Shown: piece by piece, positions 36,329 to 45,708 of the stretch | Layout: the number at the start of each line of letters is the position of its first letter | Position numbering within the stretch: position 1 is the first letter of the stretch | Origin: Tropicimonas sp. IMCC6043 | Lineage (GTDB): Bacteria; Pseudomonadota; Alphaproteobacteria; Rhodobacterales; Rhodobacteraceae | Reading direction: 5' to 3' | DNA length: 64,000 nt | Assembly: GCF_004146235.1 (NCBI RefSeq) | Contig: NZ_SELO01000023.1 | Coordinates: 1-64,000, forward strand | Translations under genes and position numbers: made by a program | The notes under the pieces: generated by a model | Seen by the model: only the letters and a program-made list of their open reading frames with translations | What the model was told of the DNA's origin: nothing | The model's database searches: none

Positions 36329-38773
36329 ATGACCAGACTTGTTGTCATCGGCGCCGGCATGGCGTCCGGCCGTGTGCTGGAGCATCTCTTCGAGGCTGCG
36401 CCTGAGAAATTCGACGTCACGCTGTTCAACGCCGAACCGCGCGGCAATTACAACCGCATCATGCTCTCCCCGGTGCTCTCCGGCGAGAAGAGCTATGCTG
36501 AAATCGTCACCCATGACGACGCCTGGTATGGCGCGCACGGGGTGACCTGCCGCTTCGGCGAGCGGGTGACCGGCATCGACCGGGACCGAAAGGTCGTGAT
36601 CGGCGAAAAAGGCGAGGTTGTCTATGACAAGCTGATCGTCGCTACCGGCTCCAATCCCTTCATCATTCCCTTTCCTGGGCACGACCTGCCCGGGGTGGTA
36701 GCGTATCGTGATCTCGAGGACACCAACGCGATGATCGAGGCAGCCGGAACGCCCGGCGCCAGCGCCGTGGTGATCGGGGGCGGGCTTCTCGGGCTCGAAG
36801 CGGCCGCAGGGCTCAGGTTGCGCGGGATGGACGTGACGGTCCTGCACAATGTCGGCCACCTGATGGATCGCCAGCTCGACGAGACCGCCGGATATCTCCT
36901 GAAGAAGGATCTGGAGAAGCGCGGCATCGGCGTGATCACCCGGGCCGCCACGAAGGCGATCGAAGGCGACGGCCGCGTCGAGCGGGTGGTTCTGGAAGAC
37001 GGGACCAGCCTGCCGGCCGACATCGTGGTGATGGCTGTGGGCATCCGTCCCGCGGCGCAGCTCGGCCACGCGGCCGGGCTGGAGATGGGCCGGGCGATCA
37101 AGGTCGACGCGCAGATGCGCACGTCCGACCCGGACATCTTCGCCGTTGGCGAATGCGTCGAGTTCGACGGCGCGCTCTTTGGCCTCGTGGCGCCGCTCTA
37201 CGACCAGGCGAAGGTGCTGGCCAGGACGCTTCTCGGCGAGGAGGACGCTTTCCGGATGCGCGAGCTTTCCACCAAGCTGAAGGTGACCGGCTGCGATCTC
37301 TTCTCGGCCGGCGATTTCGCCGAAGGCGAGGAGCGTGAGGACATTGTCTTCCGCGACCCCGCGCGCGGCATCTACAAGCGCCTGGTGATCGAGGGCGACC
37401 GGCTCGTCGGCGCGGTGATGTATGGCGACACAGCTGATTCCAACTGGTTCTTCGGCCTGATCAAGGACGCAACCGACATCGACGAGATGCGTGACACGCT
37501 GATCTTCGGTCCGGCCTTTCAGGGGGGTGGCGCTGCCGCCGCGGACCCTATGGCGGCCGTTGCAGCCTTGCCGGATGATGCGGAGATCTGCGGCTGCAAC
37601 GGCATCTGCAAGGGCGACATCCTGAAGTCCATCGCCGGCGGGGCCCACACACTTGATGCGGTGCGCGCCCAGACCAAGGCCTCGGCCTCATGCGGAACCT
37701 GTTCCGGCCTCGTGGAACAGGTGCTCGCGATCACGCTCGGCGACGGCTTCCAGATGCCGACCGAGAAACCGGTCTGCACCTGCACCGAGCTCACTCATGA
37801 GGACGTGCGCCGCCTGATCAAGGCGAAGGAGCTGAAATCCCAGCCCGCCGTGTGGCAGGAGCTCGGATGGAAGACGCCGAATGGCTGCCATGTCTGCCGT
37901 CCGGCGATCAATTTCTACCTGCTGGCGGACTGGCCTCTCGACTACCTCGACGACCCGCAGAGTCGCTTCGTAAACGAACGCAACCACGCCAACATCCAGA
38001 AGGACGGCACCTATTCGGTGATGCCGCGGATGTGGGGCGGGATCACCACGCCGGACGAACTGCGCGCTATCGCCGATGCGGCCGACAAGTTCGGCGTGCC
38101 CACGGTGAAGGTCACCGGCGGCCAGCGCATCGATCTTCTCGGCGTCAGGAAGGAGGACCTCCCGGCCATCTGGGCAGACCTGAACGATGCTGGAATGGTT
38201 TCTGGTCACGCCTATACAAAGGGGCTCAGGACGGTGAAAACCTGCGTCGGCTCCGACTGGTGCCGCTTCGGGACGCAGGATTCGACCGGGCTCGGCATCA
38301 AGCTGGAGAAAATCCTCTGGGGCTCCTGGACGCCCCACAAGGTGAAGCTCGGCGTCTCCGGATGTCCGAGGAACTGCGCCGAGGCGACCTGCAAGGATGT
38401 CGGCATCATCTGCGTCGATTCCGGATACGAGATCGGCGTCGCCGGCGCCGCGGGAATGGACCTCAAGGAGACCGAGCTGCTCGCCAAGGCGACCTCCGAG
38501 GAGGAGGCCATTGCACTGGTGATCGCCTTCGTGCAGCTTTACCGGGAAAACGCCAAATACCTCGACCGGGCCTATAAATGGGTGGCCAAGGTCGGGCTCG
38601 ACTGGGTCAGGGAACAGATCGTCGATGATGCCGAGAACCGCGCCCGTCTCGTCGATCGGTTCGAAGTCTCTCAATCGGTCTACCGCAAGGATCCCTGGGC
38701 CGAACATGCCAAACCCAAACCGGCGCAGAGGTTCCACCTGCTGGCGGACCTGACGCAGGAGGCCGCGGAATGA
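36329..38773 (+). CDS. nirB: Assimilatory nitrite reductase large subunit NirB
   Basis: An 814-residue enzyme reducing nitrite to ammonium with NAD(P)H. The N-terminal FAD/NAD domains show VVIGAGMASGRVLEHL and AVVIGGGLLGLEAAAGL. A BFD-like [2Fe-2S] module follows (CGCNGICKGD and CGTCSGLVEQ, about residues 420-470). The C-terminal siroheme/[4Fe-4S] domain has TCVGSDWCRFG and SGCPRNCAEATCKD. The ATG at 36329 is chosen at the conserved start TRLVVIGAG. It overlaps nirD by ATGA. Siroheme synthesis genes are not in the window. Confidence 0.95.
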   Translation: MTRLVVIGAGMASGRVLEHLFEAAPEKFDVTLFNAEPRGNYNRIMLSPVLSGEKSYAEIVTHDDAWYGAHGVTCRFGERVTGIDRDRKVVIGEKGEVVYDKLIVATGSNPFIIPFPGHDLPGVVAYRDLEDTNAMIEAAGTPGASAVVIGGGLLGLEAAAGLRLRGMDVTVLHNVGHLMDRQLDETAGYLLKKDLEKRGIGVITRAATKAIEGDGRVERVVLEDGTSLPADIVVMAVGIRPAAQLGHAAGLEMGRAIKVDAQMRTSDPDIFAVGECVEFDGALFGLVAPLYDQAKVLARTLLGEEDAFRMRELSTKLKVTGCDLFSAGDFAEGEEREDIVFRDPARGIYKRLVIEGDRLVGAVMYGDTADSNWFFGLIKDATDIDEMRDTLIFGPAFQGGGAAAADPMAAVAALPDDAEICGCNGICKGDILKSIAGGAHTLDAVRAQTKASASCGTCSGLVEQVLAITLGDGFQMPTEKPVCTCTELTHEDVRRLIKAKELKSQPAVWQELGWKTPNGCHVCRPAINFYLLADWPLDYLDDPQSRFVNERNHANIQKDGTYSVMPRMWGGITTPDELRAIADAADKFGVPTVKVTGGQRIDLLGVRKEDLPAIWADLNDAGMVSGHAYTKGLRTVKTCVGSDWCRFGTQDSTGLGIKLEKILWGSWTPHKVKLGVSGCPRNCAEATCKDVGIICVDSGYEIGVAGAAGMDLKETELLAKATSEEEAIALVIAFVQLYRENAKYLDRAYKWVAKVGLDWVREQIVDDAENRARLVDRFEVSQSVYRKDPWAEHAKPKPAQRFHLLADLTQEAAE

Positions 38774-39102
38774 GCTGGATCGACATCGGGCATATCGACG
38801 ACATCCCGCTCCGCGGCGCGCGGTTGGTGAAGACCCATATGGGCTGCCTGGCGGTGTTCCGAACCGGGGAAGCGGAGGTCTTCGCCGCGTCCGATTCCTG
38901 CCCGCATCGCGGCGGCCCGCTCTCCGAAGGCATCGTGCATGATCGTAAGGTGACGTGCCCGCTGCACAACATGGTCTTCTCTCTGGAGACCGGCGAGGCG
39001 CAGGGCGCCGACGAGGGCCGGATCGAAACCTTCGCGGCGCGTGTCGAGCAGGGTCGGATCCTGCTCGACGGGACCCTGATCGCGGCGCGGGGCGCCGCGT
39101 GA
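38770..39102 (+). CDS. nirD: Nitrite reductase small subunit NirD
   Basis: A 110-residue Rieske-fold protein. CPH at 44-46 and CPLH at 63-66 give the C-x-H and C-x2-H pairs that bind a [2Fe-2S] cluster. Some NirD proteins lack these residues; this one retains all four. It is coupled to nirB upstream (ATGA) and nasA downstream (TGATG). Confidence 0.93.
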   Translation: MSWIDIGHIDDIPLRGARLVKTHMGCLAVFRTGEAEVFAASDSCPHRGGPLSEGIVHDRKVTCPLHNMVFSLETGEAQGADEGRIETFAARVEQGRILLDGTLIAARGAA

Positions 39103-41723
39103 TGGCCACCAGCTCCACCTGCCCGTATTGCGGCGTCGGCTGCGGCGTCCTGGTCGGCCAGTCCGACACGGGCGGCTGGACGATCAAGGGCGATCCGTCC
39201 CATCCCGCCAATCTCGGCCGGCTCTGCTCGAAGGGCACGGCGCTCGGCGAGACGCTGGACCTTTCGGACCGGCTGCTGGAGCCGCTGATTGGCGGCGAGA
39301 CGGCGGGCTGGGACACCGCGCTCGATCTCGTGGCGGCCCGGTTCCGAGCCGCGATCGACGCATATGGGCCGGACAGCGTCGGCTTTTACGTCTCCGGCCA
39401 ACTGCTGACCGAGGACTACTACGTAGCCAACAAGCTGATGAAGGGCTTCATCGGCTCGGCCAATATCGACACCAATTCGCGTCTCTGCATGGCATCGTCG
39501 GTCGCCGGTCACAAACGTGCCTTCGGAACCGACACGGTGCCGGGCCAGTATACGGATCTCGAGGAGGCCGACCTCGTGGTGCTGGTAGGCTCCAACCTCG
39601 CCTGGTGCCACCCGGTGCTCTACCAGCGGCTTGTGGCCGCGAAAAAGGCGCGCCCCGGCATGCGCGTGGTCAACATCGACCCGCGCAAGACCGCGACTTG
39701 CGACCTCGCCGACCTGCACCTGAAGATCGCGCCCGCGGGCGACGTGGCCCTCTTCAACGGATTGCTCGCGGAGATCGCCGAGAAGGGTGCGGTGGATAGC
39801 GAATACGTTCAGGCCCATGTCGACGGATTCGACGCCGCGATGGACGCCGCCTCCCGCGACGAACTCGCCGCCACCGGGCTCTCGCGCGCGGAGTTGCGGC
39901 AATTCTTCGATCTTTGGATCGGCACCGAAAAGGTCGTCACGATTTATTCGCAAGGCGTCAACCAGTCCTCCGCCGGCACCGACAAGGTCAATGCGATCCT
40001 GAACTGCCATCTGGCGACGGGGCGTATCGGCAGGCCAGGCATGGGGCCGTTCTCGGTCACCGGCCAACCCAACGCCATGGGCGGGCGCGAAGTCGGCGGG
40101 CTGGCAAACACGCTCGCCTGCCATCTCGACATCGAGAATGCCGAGCACCGTGCCGCCGTCCGCGCTTATTGGAACGCGCAGGCGCTGCCGGACACGGCGG
40201 GGCTGAAGGCGGTCGACCTCTTCCGCGCCGCCGGCGACGGACGGATCAAGGCGCTCTGGATCATCCACACCAACCCGGCGGTCTCCATGCCCGAGGCCGA
40301 CGCCGTCCGCGCCGCGATCGAGGCATGCGAGTTCGTCGTAGTCTCCGATATCACTGCAGCGACCGACACCGCGCGGCTCGCAGACGTGGTGCTGCCGGCA
40401 ACCGCGTGGGGCGAGAAGGACGGCACGGTCACCAACTCGGAGCGCTGCATCAGCCGCCAGCGGCCCTTCCTGCCCGCACCCGGCGCGGCGCGAGACGACT
40501 GGCGCATCCTCTGCGATGTCGCCGCCCGGATGGGCTGGGCGGATGCCTTCGATTTCAGTGGCCCGGCCGAAATCTTTCGGGAATACGCCGCCCTCTCGGG
40601 GATCGCCGGTCAACTCGGACGGGATTTCGACATCTCGGGCCTCGCCGACCTGAGTACCGCCGAATATGACGCGCTGGCCCCCACAGTATGGCCGGTGACA
40701 CGCCACCGGACAGGCGGGCGGTTCTTTGCCGAGGGCGGATTCTTCACCGAAAATCGACACGGCCGGATGCTGCCGCTCTCTCGACGTGCGCCGCGGTCCG
40801 TCCCGACGCCGGAATTTCCCTTCCGGTTCAACACCGGTCGTGTGCGGGACCATTGGCACACGATGACCCGGACCGCGAAATCGCCGCGCCTCAGCCAGCA
40901 CATGGCCGAGCCCTATCTCGAGATCCACCCCGAGGATGCCGAGCGCCTCGGCCTTGCGCCTACCATTATCTGCGAGGTGACGAGCCCCACGGGCCGCGCG
41001 CTCCTGCGTGTCGTCGTCACCGACCGCGTTCGCCCCGGCGAGGTCTTCGCCCCGATGCACTGGTCCGGCGAGACCGCCTCTGCCGGCCGGATCGACGCAC
41101 TGGTCCGGGCCGAGGTCGACTCGGTCTCCGGCCAGCCGGAGAGCAAGGCTTCCGTGGTCGCCGTCGCGCCCTTCCCCGCGCGATGGTACGGCTTCGCGGC
41201 GGCTGCCGGCGAGATCCGGCCACGAACCGACTACTGGGCGAAGGCACGCGCGAAGGCCGGCTGGCGCGCAGAACTGGCCTGCCGGGACGTTCCTGAAAGC
41301 TGGGAAGACTACGCACGACAGCTCTTCAACCTCCCGGATGCGGCGGCGGTGTCGGTCATCGACGCAAGGCGGGGTCTCGCGCGCCTTGCGCTGATGGAGG
41401 ACGGCCGCGTGGTTGCGATGTTCTTCGCCGCGCCCGGCCCCGTCGCCATCTCCCGCGCCCATGTCGCCGCACAACTCGGTGGGGAAGACGCCTCCGGCGT
41501 GCTTGCCGGCCACGCCGGCGCGGACCGGCCTGACCCCGGCGCAACGGTCTGCGCCTGTTTCGACGTTGGAATTAACACCATCCTCGCGGCCATCGAGTCG
41601 GGCAAGGTCCGAACGGTCGAGGAGATCGGCGCCGCTCTCCGCGCCGGGACGAGTTGCGGCTCTTGCCGTCCGGAACTGGCCACTCTCCTCAGAAACACCC
41701 TGCCGGCCGAAGCCGCAGAGTGA
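39102..41723 (+). CDS. nasA: Assimilatory nitrate reductase catalytic subunit NasA
   Basis: An 873-residue molybdopterin enzyme reducing nitrate to nitrite in the cytoplasm. Cys7, Cys10, Cys14 and Cys42 bind the [4Fe-4S] cluster, and the bis-MGD domains follow (NSRLCMASSVAGHKRAFG with the Mo-ligand Cys, GPFSVTGQPNAMGGREVGG, the C-terminal dinucleotide-binding domain FNTGRVRDHWHTMTRT). A BFD-like [2Fe-2S] domain ends the protein (Cys817, Cys819, Cys852, Cys855). No signal peptide. No separate NasB/NasG electron-transfer subunit is in the operon. The end of this gene closes the nas operon. Confidence 0.95.
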   Translation: MATSSTCPYCGVGCGVLVGQSDTGGWTIKGDPSHPANLGRLCSKGTALGETLDLSDRLLEPLIGGETAGWDTALDLVAARFRAAIDAYGPDSVGFYVSGQLLTEDYYVANKLMKGFIGSANIDTNSRLCMASSVAGHKRAFGTDTVPGQYTDLEEADLVVLVGSNLAWCHPVLYQRLVAAKKARPGMRVVNIDPRKTATCDLADLHLKIAPAGDVALFNGLLAEIAEKGAVDSEYVQAHVDGFDAAMDAASRDELAATGLSRAELRQFFDLWIGTEKVVTIYSQGVNQSSAGTDKVNAILNCHLATGRIGRPGMGPFSVTGQPNAMGGREVGGLANTLACHLDIENAEHRAAVRAYWNAQALPDTAGLKAVDLFRAAGDGRIKALWIIHTNPAVSMPEADAVRAAIEACEFVVVSDITAATDTARLADVVLPATAWGEKDGTVTNSERCISRQRPFLPAPGAARDDWRILCDVAARMGWADAFDFSGPAEIFREYAALSGIAGQLGRDFDISGLADLSTAEYDALAPTVWPVTRHRTGGRFFAEGGFFTENRHGRMLPLSRRAPRSVPTPEFPFRFNTGRVRDHWHTMTRTAKSPRLSQHMAEPYLEIHPEDAERLGLAPTIICEVTSPTGRALLRVVVTDRVRPGEVFAPMHWSGETASAGRIDALVRAEVDSVSGQPESKASVVAVAPFPARWYGFAAAAGEIRPRTDYWAKARAKAGWRAELACRDVPESWEDYARQLFNLPDAAAVSVIDARRGLARLALMEDGRVVAMFFAAPGPVAISRAHVAAQLGGEDASGVLAGHAGADRPDPGATVCACFDVGINTILAAIESGKVRTVEEIGAALRAGTSCGSCRPELATLLRNTLPAEAAE

Positions 41724-42144
41724 CACGCGTGCCCAAGGGTCGCGCAATGGCGAGCAGACCGCTGTCCGGCCAAGCACGTTGCTTGACGGACGTGACCCGG
41801 CGTCGGGCAACGAGTTCACGCTAAAAGACACCGAGTCAATGTTCTGACATCACAAATTCACTCCACTTCCCGAGGAACCATAAAAACGGTTTGTCCCCCG
41901 GGCCAGTCGGCTTCGCCTCGAGCTTGATCCCGGTACATCCTCTGCCCATCCGGGTATTGTGGAGCAACGCCAAAGAGGGATCGGCAAGTGTGGCGGCTCC
42001 TGCGGCCCGCGATACCGGATGTTCACGGCCAGAGTTTTCCTGCGCCGATCTTCATTCAGCGCCCATTTGCGCAACAGCTATGGCATCCACTGCTTGGGAT
42101 CGATACGGGAAGGTCGAATGCTGGTGGATTGGAGAGTATGGCGC
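41724..42144. other. Gene-free interval after nasA
   Basis: About 420 bp without a convincing gene. A 74-codon minus-strand frame at 41850-42074 has no recognisable features. CAAGCA-CGT-TGCTTG (41771-41785) is a short stem but too weak to call a terminator. The interval should hold the promoter of the amidohydrolase gene. Confidence 0.5.
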
Positions 42145-43239
42145 ATGACCTCAGACCAAATCGAAGTCGTTTCGCTGACCCGTCGCCTCGTCGCATTTGA
42201 TACGGTCAATCCTCCCGGAGAGGAAAGGTCGGCCATGCAGTATTGCGCAGATTTGCTTGGCCGCTTCGGCTTTGATTGTCGCTTGATTGATCACAGCGCA
42301 GAACGGGCCAGTTTGGTAGCGGTGCGCGGGGCGACAAGCGGCCTTTGTTTCAGCGGCCACCTCGACACGGTTCCTCTTGGGCGGGCGGAATGGCGCTGGC
42401 CGCCGCATGGCGGGCTGATCGAGGGCGATCGGCTCTACGGGCGCGGCAGCAGCGACATGAAGGGTGGCGTGGCGGCCTTCATCGTGGCGGCCGCGCTTAG
42501 TCGAAAGCCAGTTTCGATAGTTCTGACGGCGGGCGAGGAGACCGGTTGCGACGGTGCGCGCTGGCTGGCAGAGGCCGGAGCGCTGCCACCGGCGCGAGCG
42601 CTGATCGTGGGTGAGTCCACCGACAACCAGCCGGTCGCCGGCCACAAAGGCGTACTCTGGCTGAAGCTCACTGCAGAGGGACGAACGGCGCATGGCGCGA
42701 CGCCGGAACTGGGGATCAATGCGATAGGGCGGATGTCGGCCACACTCTCGCGTCTTGTCGATTTCGATCCGCAGGTGGAGCACCCTCAGATGGGGCGTGC
42801 GACCTGCAATCTCGGGACGATCCGCGCCGGAATCAATGTGAATTCGGTGCCGGATCTCTGCGAACTCACGGTGGATCTACGCTCCGTCGACGGGATCACC
42901 CATGATGAGCTGCGGAAGGCTGTGCTTGCAAGATGCGACGATGGGATCGGAGTTGAGACGATGCTCGACCTGCCGGCGGTCTGGACCGACCCTGCCGCTC
43001 CCTGGTTCAGAGGAGCCTCGGCTTGCGTCCGCCAGATCACCGGTCGCGAAAACGATCTGGCCTGTGCTACCTACTTTACCGATGCGTCCGTTCTGACGCC
43101 GGCGATGGGATATCCGGAGGTCATGATCCTCGGTCCCGGTGCCTTGGATCAACCGCACAGTACCGACGAACACGTCAGCATCGCCCGGCTGTCCGAAGCG
43201 GTCGAGATCTATGCAGCGTTGATCGAGGCCTTCGGGTAA
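42145..43239 (+). CDS. M20-family amidohydrolase, acetylornithine deacetylase-like
   Basis: A 364-residue dizinc peptidase-fold enzyme of the ArgE/DapE group. The metal ligands are visible: His and Asp in SGHLDTVP, bridging Asp in GRGSSDMKGG, the catalytic and metal Glu pair in TAGEETGC, Glu or Asp in IVGESTDN, and the distal His in DQPHSTDEH. The ATG at 42145 has GGAGAG upstream; ATG 42118 (GGAAGG upstream) would add nine residues and is an alternative. Its last 31 bp overlap the 3' end of the convergent tenA-like gene. An N-acyl-amine substrate is expected; an arginine-synthesis role is not supported by neighbours. Confidence 0.82.
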   Translation: MTSDQIEVVSLTRRLVAFDTVNPPGEERSAMQYCADLLGRFGFDCRLIDHSAERASLVAVRGATSGLCFSGHLDTVPLGRAEWRWPPHGGLIEGDRLYGRGSSDMKGGVAAFIVAAALSRKPVSIVLTAGEETGCDGARWLAEAGALPPARALIVGESTDNQPVAGHKGVLWLKLTAEGRTAHGATPELGINAIGRMSATLSRLVDFDPQVEHPQMGRATCNLGTIRAGINVNSVPDLCELTVDLRSVDGITHDELRKAVLARCDDGIGVETMLDLPAVWTDPAAPWFRGASACVRQITGRENDLACATYFTDASVLTPAMGYPEVMILGPGALDQPHSTDEHVSIARLSEAVEIYAALIEAFG

Positions 43240-43874
43240 GCGGCTGCGTGGAAGTCGATTTCGAGTTGCTGAACGTGACCGAAGACGCGAAGCGCCTCTG
43301 CACGCTGGACCTTGGACATATCCTTTCCGAGCGCATCGAGTCGGTCACGCAGCCAATGCGCCTGGGCCGTGAAGCCGGGGGCGGCGTGCATCTCGACCCA
43401 GTCGCGAACCATCGGATCGCTGATCGGCGCCGCTTGGACGGCACTGCACCACGTCCAGTACATCCACTCCGCCGCGAACATCGCAGTGACAATGGCGCCA
43501 AAATCCCCGTCACGGGCAATGGCATGCATCCCTTCGCGGAACGCAGCGACGCGCGGCTCGGCCTGAAGAGCCGGATCTGGAGAAATGCCTCGGCGGGAGA
43601 AGGCGTTCTCGAAATAGCTCATCTGTTCGTTGGCGAGCGCATCGAGCGTGGCGATCAGTTTGCGGCGATCGTCGAGGTTGGTGGACTTTGCGACGGCATA
43701 GCCGAAGATCGCAATTGCCGTCTCGACGAAAGCACCTTCAATCAGCAGGTAGCGGTCGAACACCTCCGCCGACAGGGTATCGGTAGCGATGTCCTGCACA
43801 AAGCGGTGCGAGATCATCGCGTCGAAAACCGCGGCGTTTTCCGCGAGGATTTTCTCCGTGAGCGGCTCAGTCAT
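43209..43874 (-). CDS. TenA/THI-4-family protein, TenA_E-like (catalytic Cys replaced)
   Basis: A 221-residue all-helical TenA-family protein. Classical TenA hydrolyses amino-pyrimidines for thiamine salvage using a Cys in an LPCxW motif. Here the aligned segment reads AMFAAEW (residues 131-137), so Ala135 replaces the Cys and a Glu follows, and the usual active-site Asp is Glu46 (LLIEGAF). This fits the TenA_E class rather than classical TenA. The distal Glu in VQQLEIDFHAAAY remains. The gene overlaps btpA by 8 bp upstream and the amidohydrolase by 31 bp at its 3' end. Its place among sugar-type genes is unusual for thiamine salvage. Confidence 0.75.
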   Translation of the reverse strand: MTEPLTEKILAENAAVFDAMISHRFVQDIATDTLSAEVFDRYLLIEGAFVETAIAIFGYAVAKSTNLDDRRKLIATLDALANEQMSYFENAFSRRGISPDPALQAEPRVAAFREGMHAIARDGDFGAIVTAMFAAEWMYWTWCSAVQAAPISDPMVRDWVEMHAAPGFTAQAHWLRDRLDALGKDMSKVQRAEALRVFGHVQQLEIDFHAAAYPKASINAA

Positions 43875-44709
43875 CGAGCCCCTCTTGCGCAGCAGCCACG
43901 AAGCGCGCGACTCGCGCGGGCTCGACCGGGTTCCACCAGACGCCGCCTTCTTTGAGCGAGGACGCGACGATCACGCCATTCGTGCGTTTGAGGATTTCAA
44001 CGATGTTTTCCTCGGTCACGCCTGAGCCCACGAGCAGGGGAAGGTGTGTCGCGCTCCCGATCTCCTCTATCTCCTCGATGGTGGCGCTGTTGCCCGTACG
44101 CTGGCCTGTGGCGATGATGCAGTCGCTGTCGAAGAAGGCCAGGTCGCGCGTCAATTCCGGAATCGAGCGGTCGGCGACGATGGCGTGACTGCCGTGTTTC
44201 ACATGGGCATCGGTAAAGACCTTCACCCGCTCGGCGCGGAGAAGGGAACGATACCGCAGCGCCTCGGCGGCGCGGCCCTCCATAAAACCCTCATTCGCGA
44301 CATAGGCGTTGGCCCACTGGTTCACCCGGACGAAATTGGCACCCCCGGCGACTGCGGTGGCCAGCGCCGGCAGCGGTGCGTTGGCCAGCACGTTAATTCC
44401 CATTGGCACTCCAAAGTCACGCCGGATCCGGTCAGTGACCACCGACAGGAAAGCCGGCGTTTCGGGGCCGATATCCTCGGGCTTGGAGAAAGGAATGTCG
44501 CCATGGTTCTCGACAATCAGCCCATGTAATCCGCCTTCGATGAGCCGTTCGGCGTCGCGCAGACAGGCGTCGTAGATCTCATCGAGCGTTTCGCCGCGGT
44601 AGCGGGGAGAACCGGGGAAAGGGGGGCAGTGGATCATTCCGATCAACGCCTTGTCGCGCCCGAAAATATCTCTTATCGCACCGGGAGTCCGGTCGGATAT
44701 GAGCTGCAT
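43867..44709 (-). CDS. BtpA/SgcQ-family protein
   Basis: A 280-residue TIM-barrel protein of the BtpA family. IGMIHCPPFPGSPRY near residue 23 is the family signature, followed by GLIVENHGDIPF, GINVLANAPLPALATA, VFTDAHVKHGSHA and LLVGSGVTEENI. BtpA was named for photosystem I accumulation in cyanobacteria and SgcQ belongs to an uncharacterised sugar operon in enterobacteria; the reaction is not established from this sequence. It is transcribed with the TenA-like gene, and its start is only 32 bp from the divergent kinase start. Confidence 0.85.
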   Translation of the reverse strand: MQLISDRTPGAIRDIFGRDKALIGMIHCPPFPGSPRYRGETLDEIYDACLRDAERLIEGGLHGLIVENHGDIPFSKPEDIGPETPAFLSVVTDRIRRDFGVPMGINVLANAPLPALATAVAGGANFVRVNQWANAYVANEGFMEGRAAEALRYRSLLRAERVKVFTDAHVKHGSHAIVADRSIPELTRDLAFFDSDCIIATGQRTGNSATIEEIEEIGSATHLPLLVGSGVTEENIVEILKRTNGVIVASSLKEGGVWWNPVEPARVARFVAAAQEGLDD

Positions 44710-44741
44710 GTCATGACCTTTCGGTGTGGAGGAAATGGAAG

Positions 44742-45620
44742 ATGAAAGCCTTCGTCATTGGCAACGTGGCCCTGGACGAGACGCTTTCCATCGAGGATTT
44801 TCCCCGCCCCGGCGCGTCGATCTTCGGCGCAGCGCTCTCGCATGACCTCGGCGGGAAAGGTGCGAACCAGGCGATTGCCATGTCGCGGACGGGACTGGAC
44901 TGCCGCTTTGCCGGAGCGGTGGGGCGAGATGCGCGGGGGGAGGAGATTGCCCGGCGTCTGGCCGTCGAAGGGCTCCCTGCGCGGTTGATCGAGATTGATG
45001 GCGTCGCGACCGATCTGTCCATCATCCTGATGGCCGAGAGGGGCGAAAACGCGGTCATTACCACGCGGGAGGCGGCCGCCGCCCTGACACCGGACATGGT
45101 GCGCGATGTGCTCGACGACGCCGAGCCGTGGGACCTTCTGGTGATGCAGGGGAATCTCGGCGCGGAGACAACCCGGGCGGCCCTTTCGCGCGCCCGGGAT
45201 CTTGAAATGCGAACCGCGATCAACCCCTCTCCGCTGCAACCGTATTTCGGCGAACTATGGTCACTTGTTGACAGCGCCTTCGTCAACGAGGGCGAGGCCG
45301 AAGCGCTCGGCGGTATCGAGGCGTTGCTCGCGGCGGGCGTTGAGAACGTCGTGCTGACGCTCGGTGGCCAGGGCGCCGCGCTGATCCGGACCGACGGGCG
45401 CGTGGACGTGCCCGCCGTGCCTTGCGCGGTGATCGACACGACCGGTGCCGGCGATTGCTTCATGGCGGTGGCATTGGCTTCGGCCGCGCTGAGAGGTGGT
45501 GCACTGGACGCGCGCGCGCTGGAACATGCCGCACGCGCTGCGGCCCACACCGTTGCGCGCCCGGGCACCGTTGCTGCGTTCCCTGACCGGGCCGAGATGA
45601 CCCGGATACTCGCCGCCTGA
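44742..45620 (+). CDS. PfkB/ribokinase-family sugar or nucleoside kinase
   Basis: A 292-residue kinase. GGKGANQAIAMSR near residue 34 is PfkB signature 1 and DTTGAGDCFMAV near 235 is signature 2 with the catalytic Asp. The compact N-terminus (AFVIGNVALDETLSI) resembles ribokinase-like nucleoside and sugar kinases. The ATG at 44742 follows GGAGGAAA. It diverges from btpA across 32 bp, too short for two independent promoters, so its promoter probably overlaps btpA. The substrate is likely supplied by the ribose-type transporter at 47552-50270, but this is inference. Confidence 0.83.
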   Translation: MKAFVIGNVALDETLSIEDFPRPGASIFGAALSHDLGGKGANQAIAMSRTGLDCRFAGAVGRDARGEEIARRLAVEGLPARLIEIDGVATDLSIILMAERGENAVITTREAAAALTPDMVRDVLDDAEPWDLLVMQGNLGAETTRAALSRARDLEMRTAINPSPLQPYFGELWSLVDSAFVNEGEAEALGGIEALLAAGVENVVLTLGGQGAALIRTDGRVDVPAVPCAVIDTTGAGDCFMAVALASAALRGGALDARALEHAARAAAHTVARPGTVAAFPDRAEMTRILAA

Positions 45621-45708
45621 TCCCCGCCCCCGGCGACCCGGGTCTGAGCCAGGGACGAACTCGGCCGCGCAGGTCGAGCCGGAGGCGGGAAACCTGTATC
45701 GACTGGGA

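Noticed and set aside
41771-41785. CAAGCA-CGT-TGCTTG hairpin after nasA
   Set aside because: A 6-bp stem without T-run, 48 bp after the stop. It is too weak to call a terminator.
38607-41831. 1074-codon open frame antisense to nasA and nirD
   Set aside because: It is an antisense shadow caused by high GC third positions. Its composition (Arg, Gly and Asp rich) has no domain, and the opposite strand encodes clear NasA.
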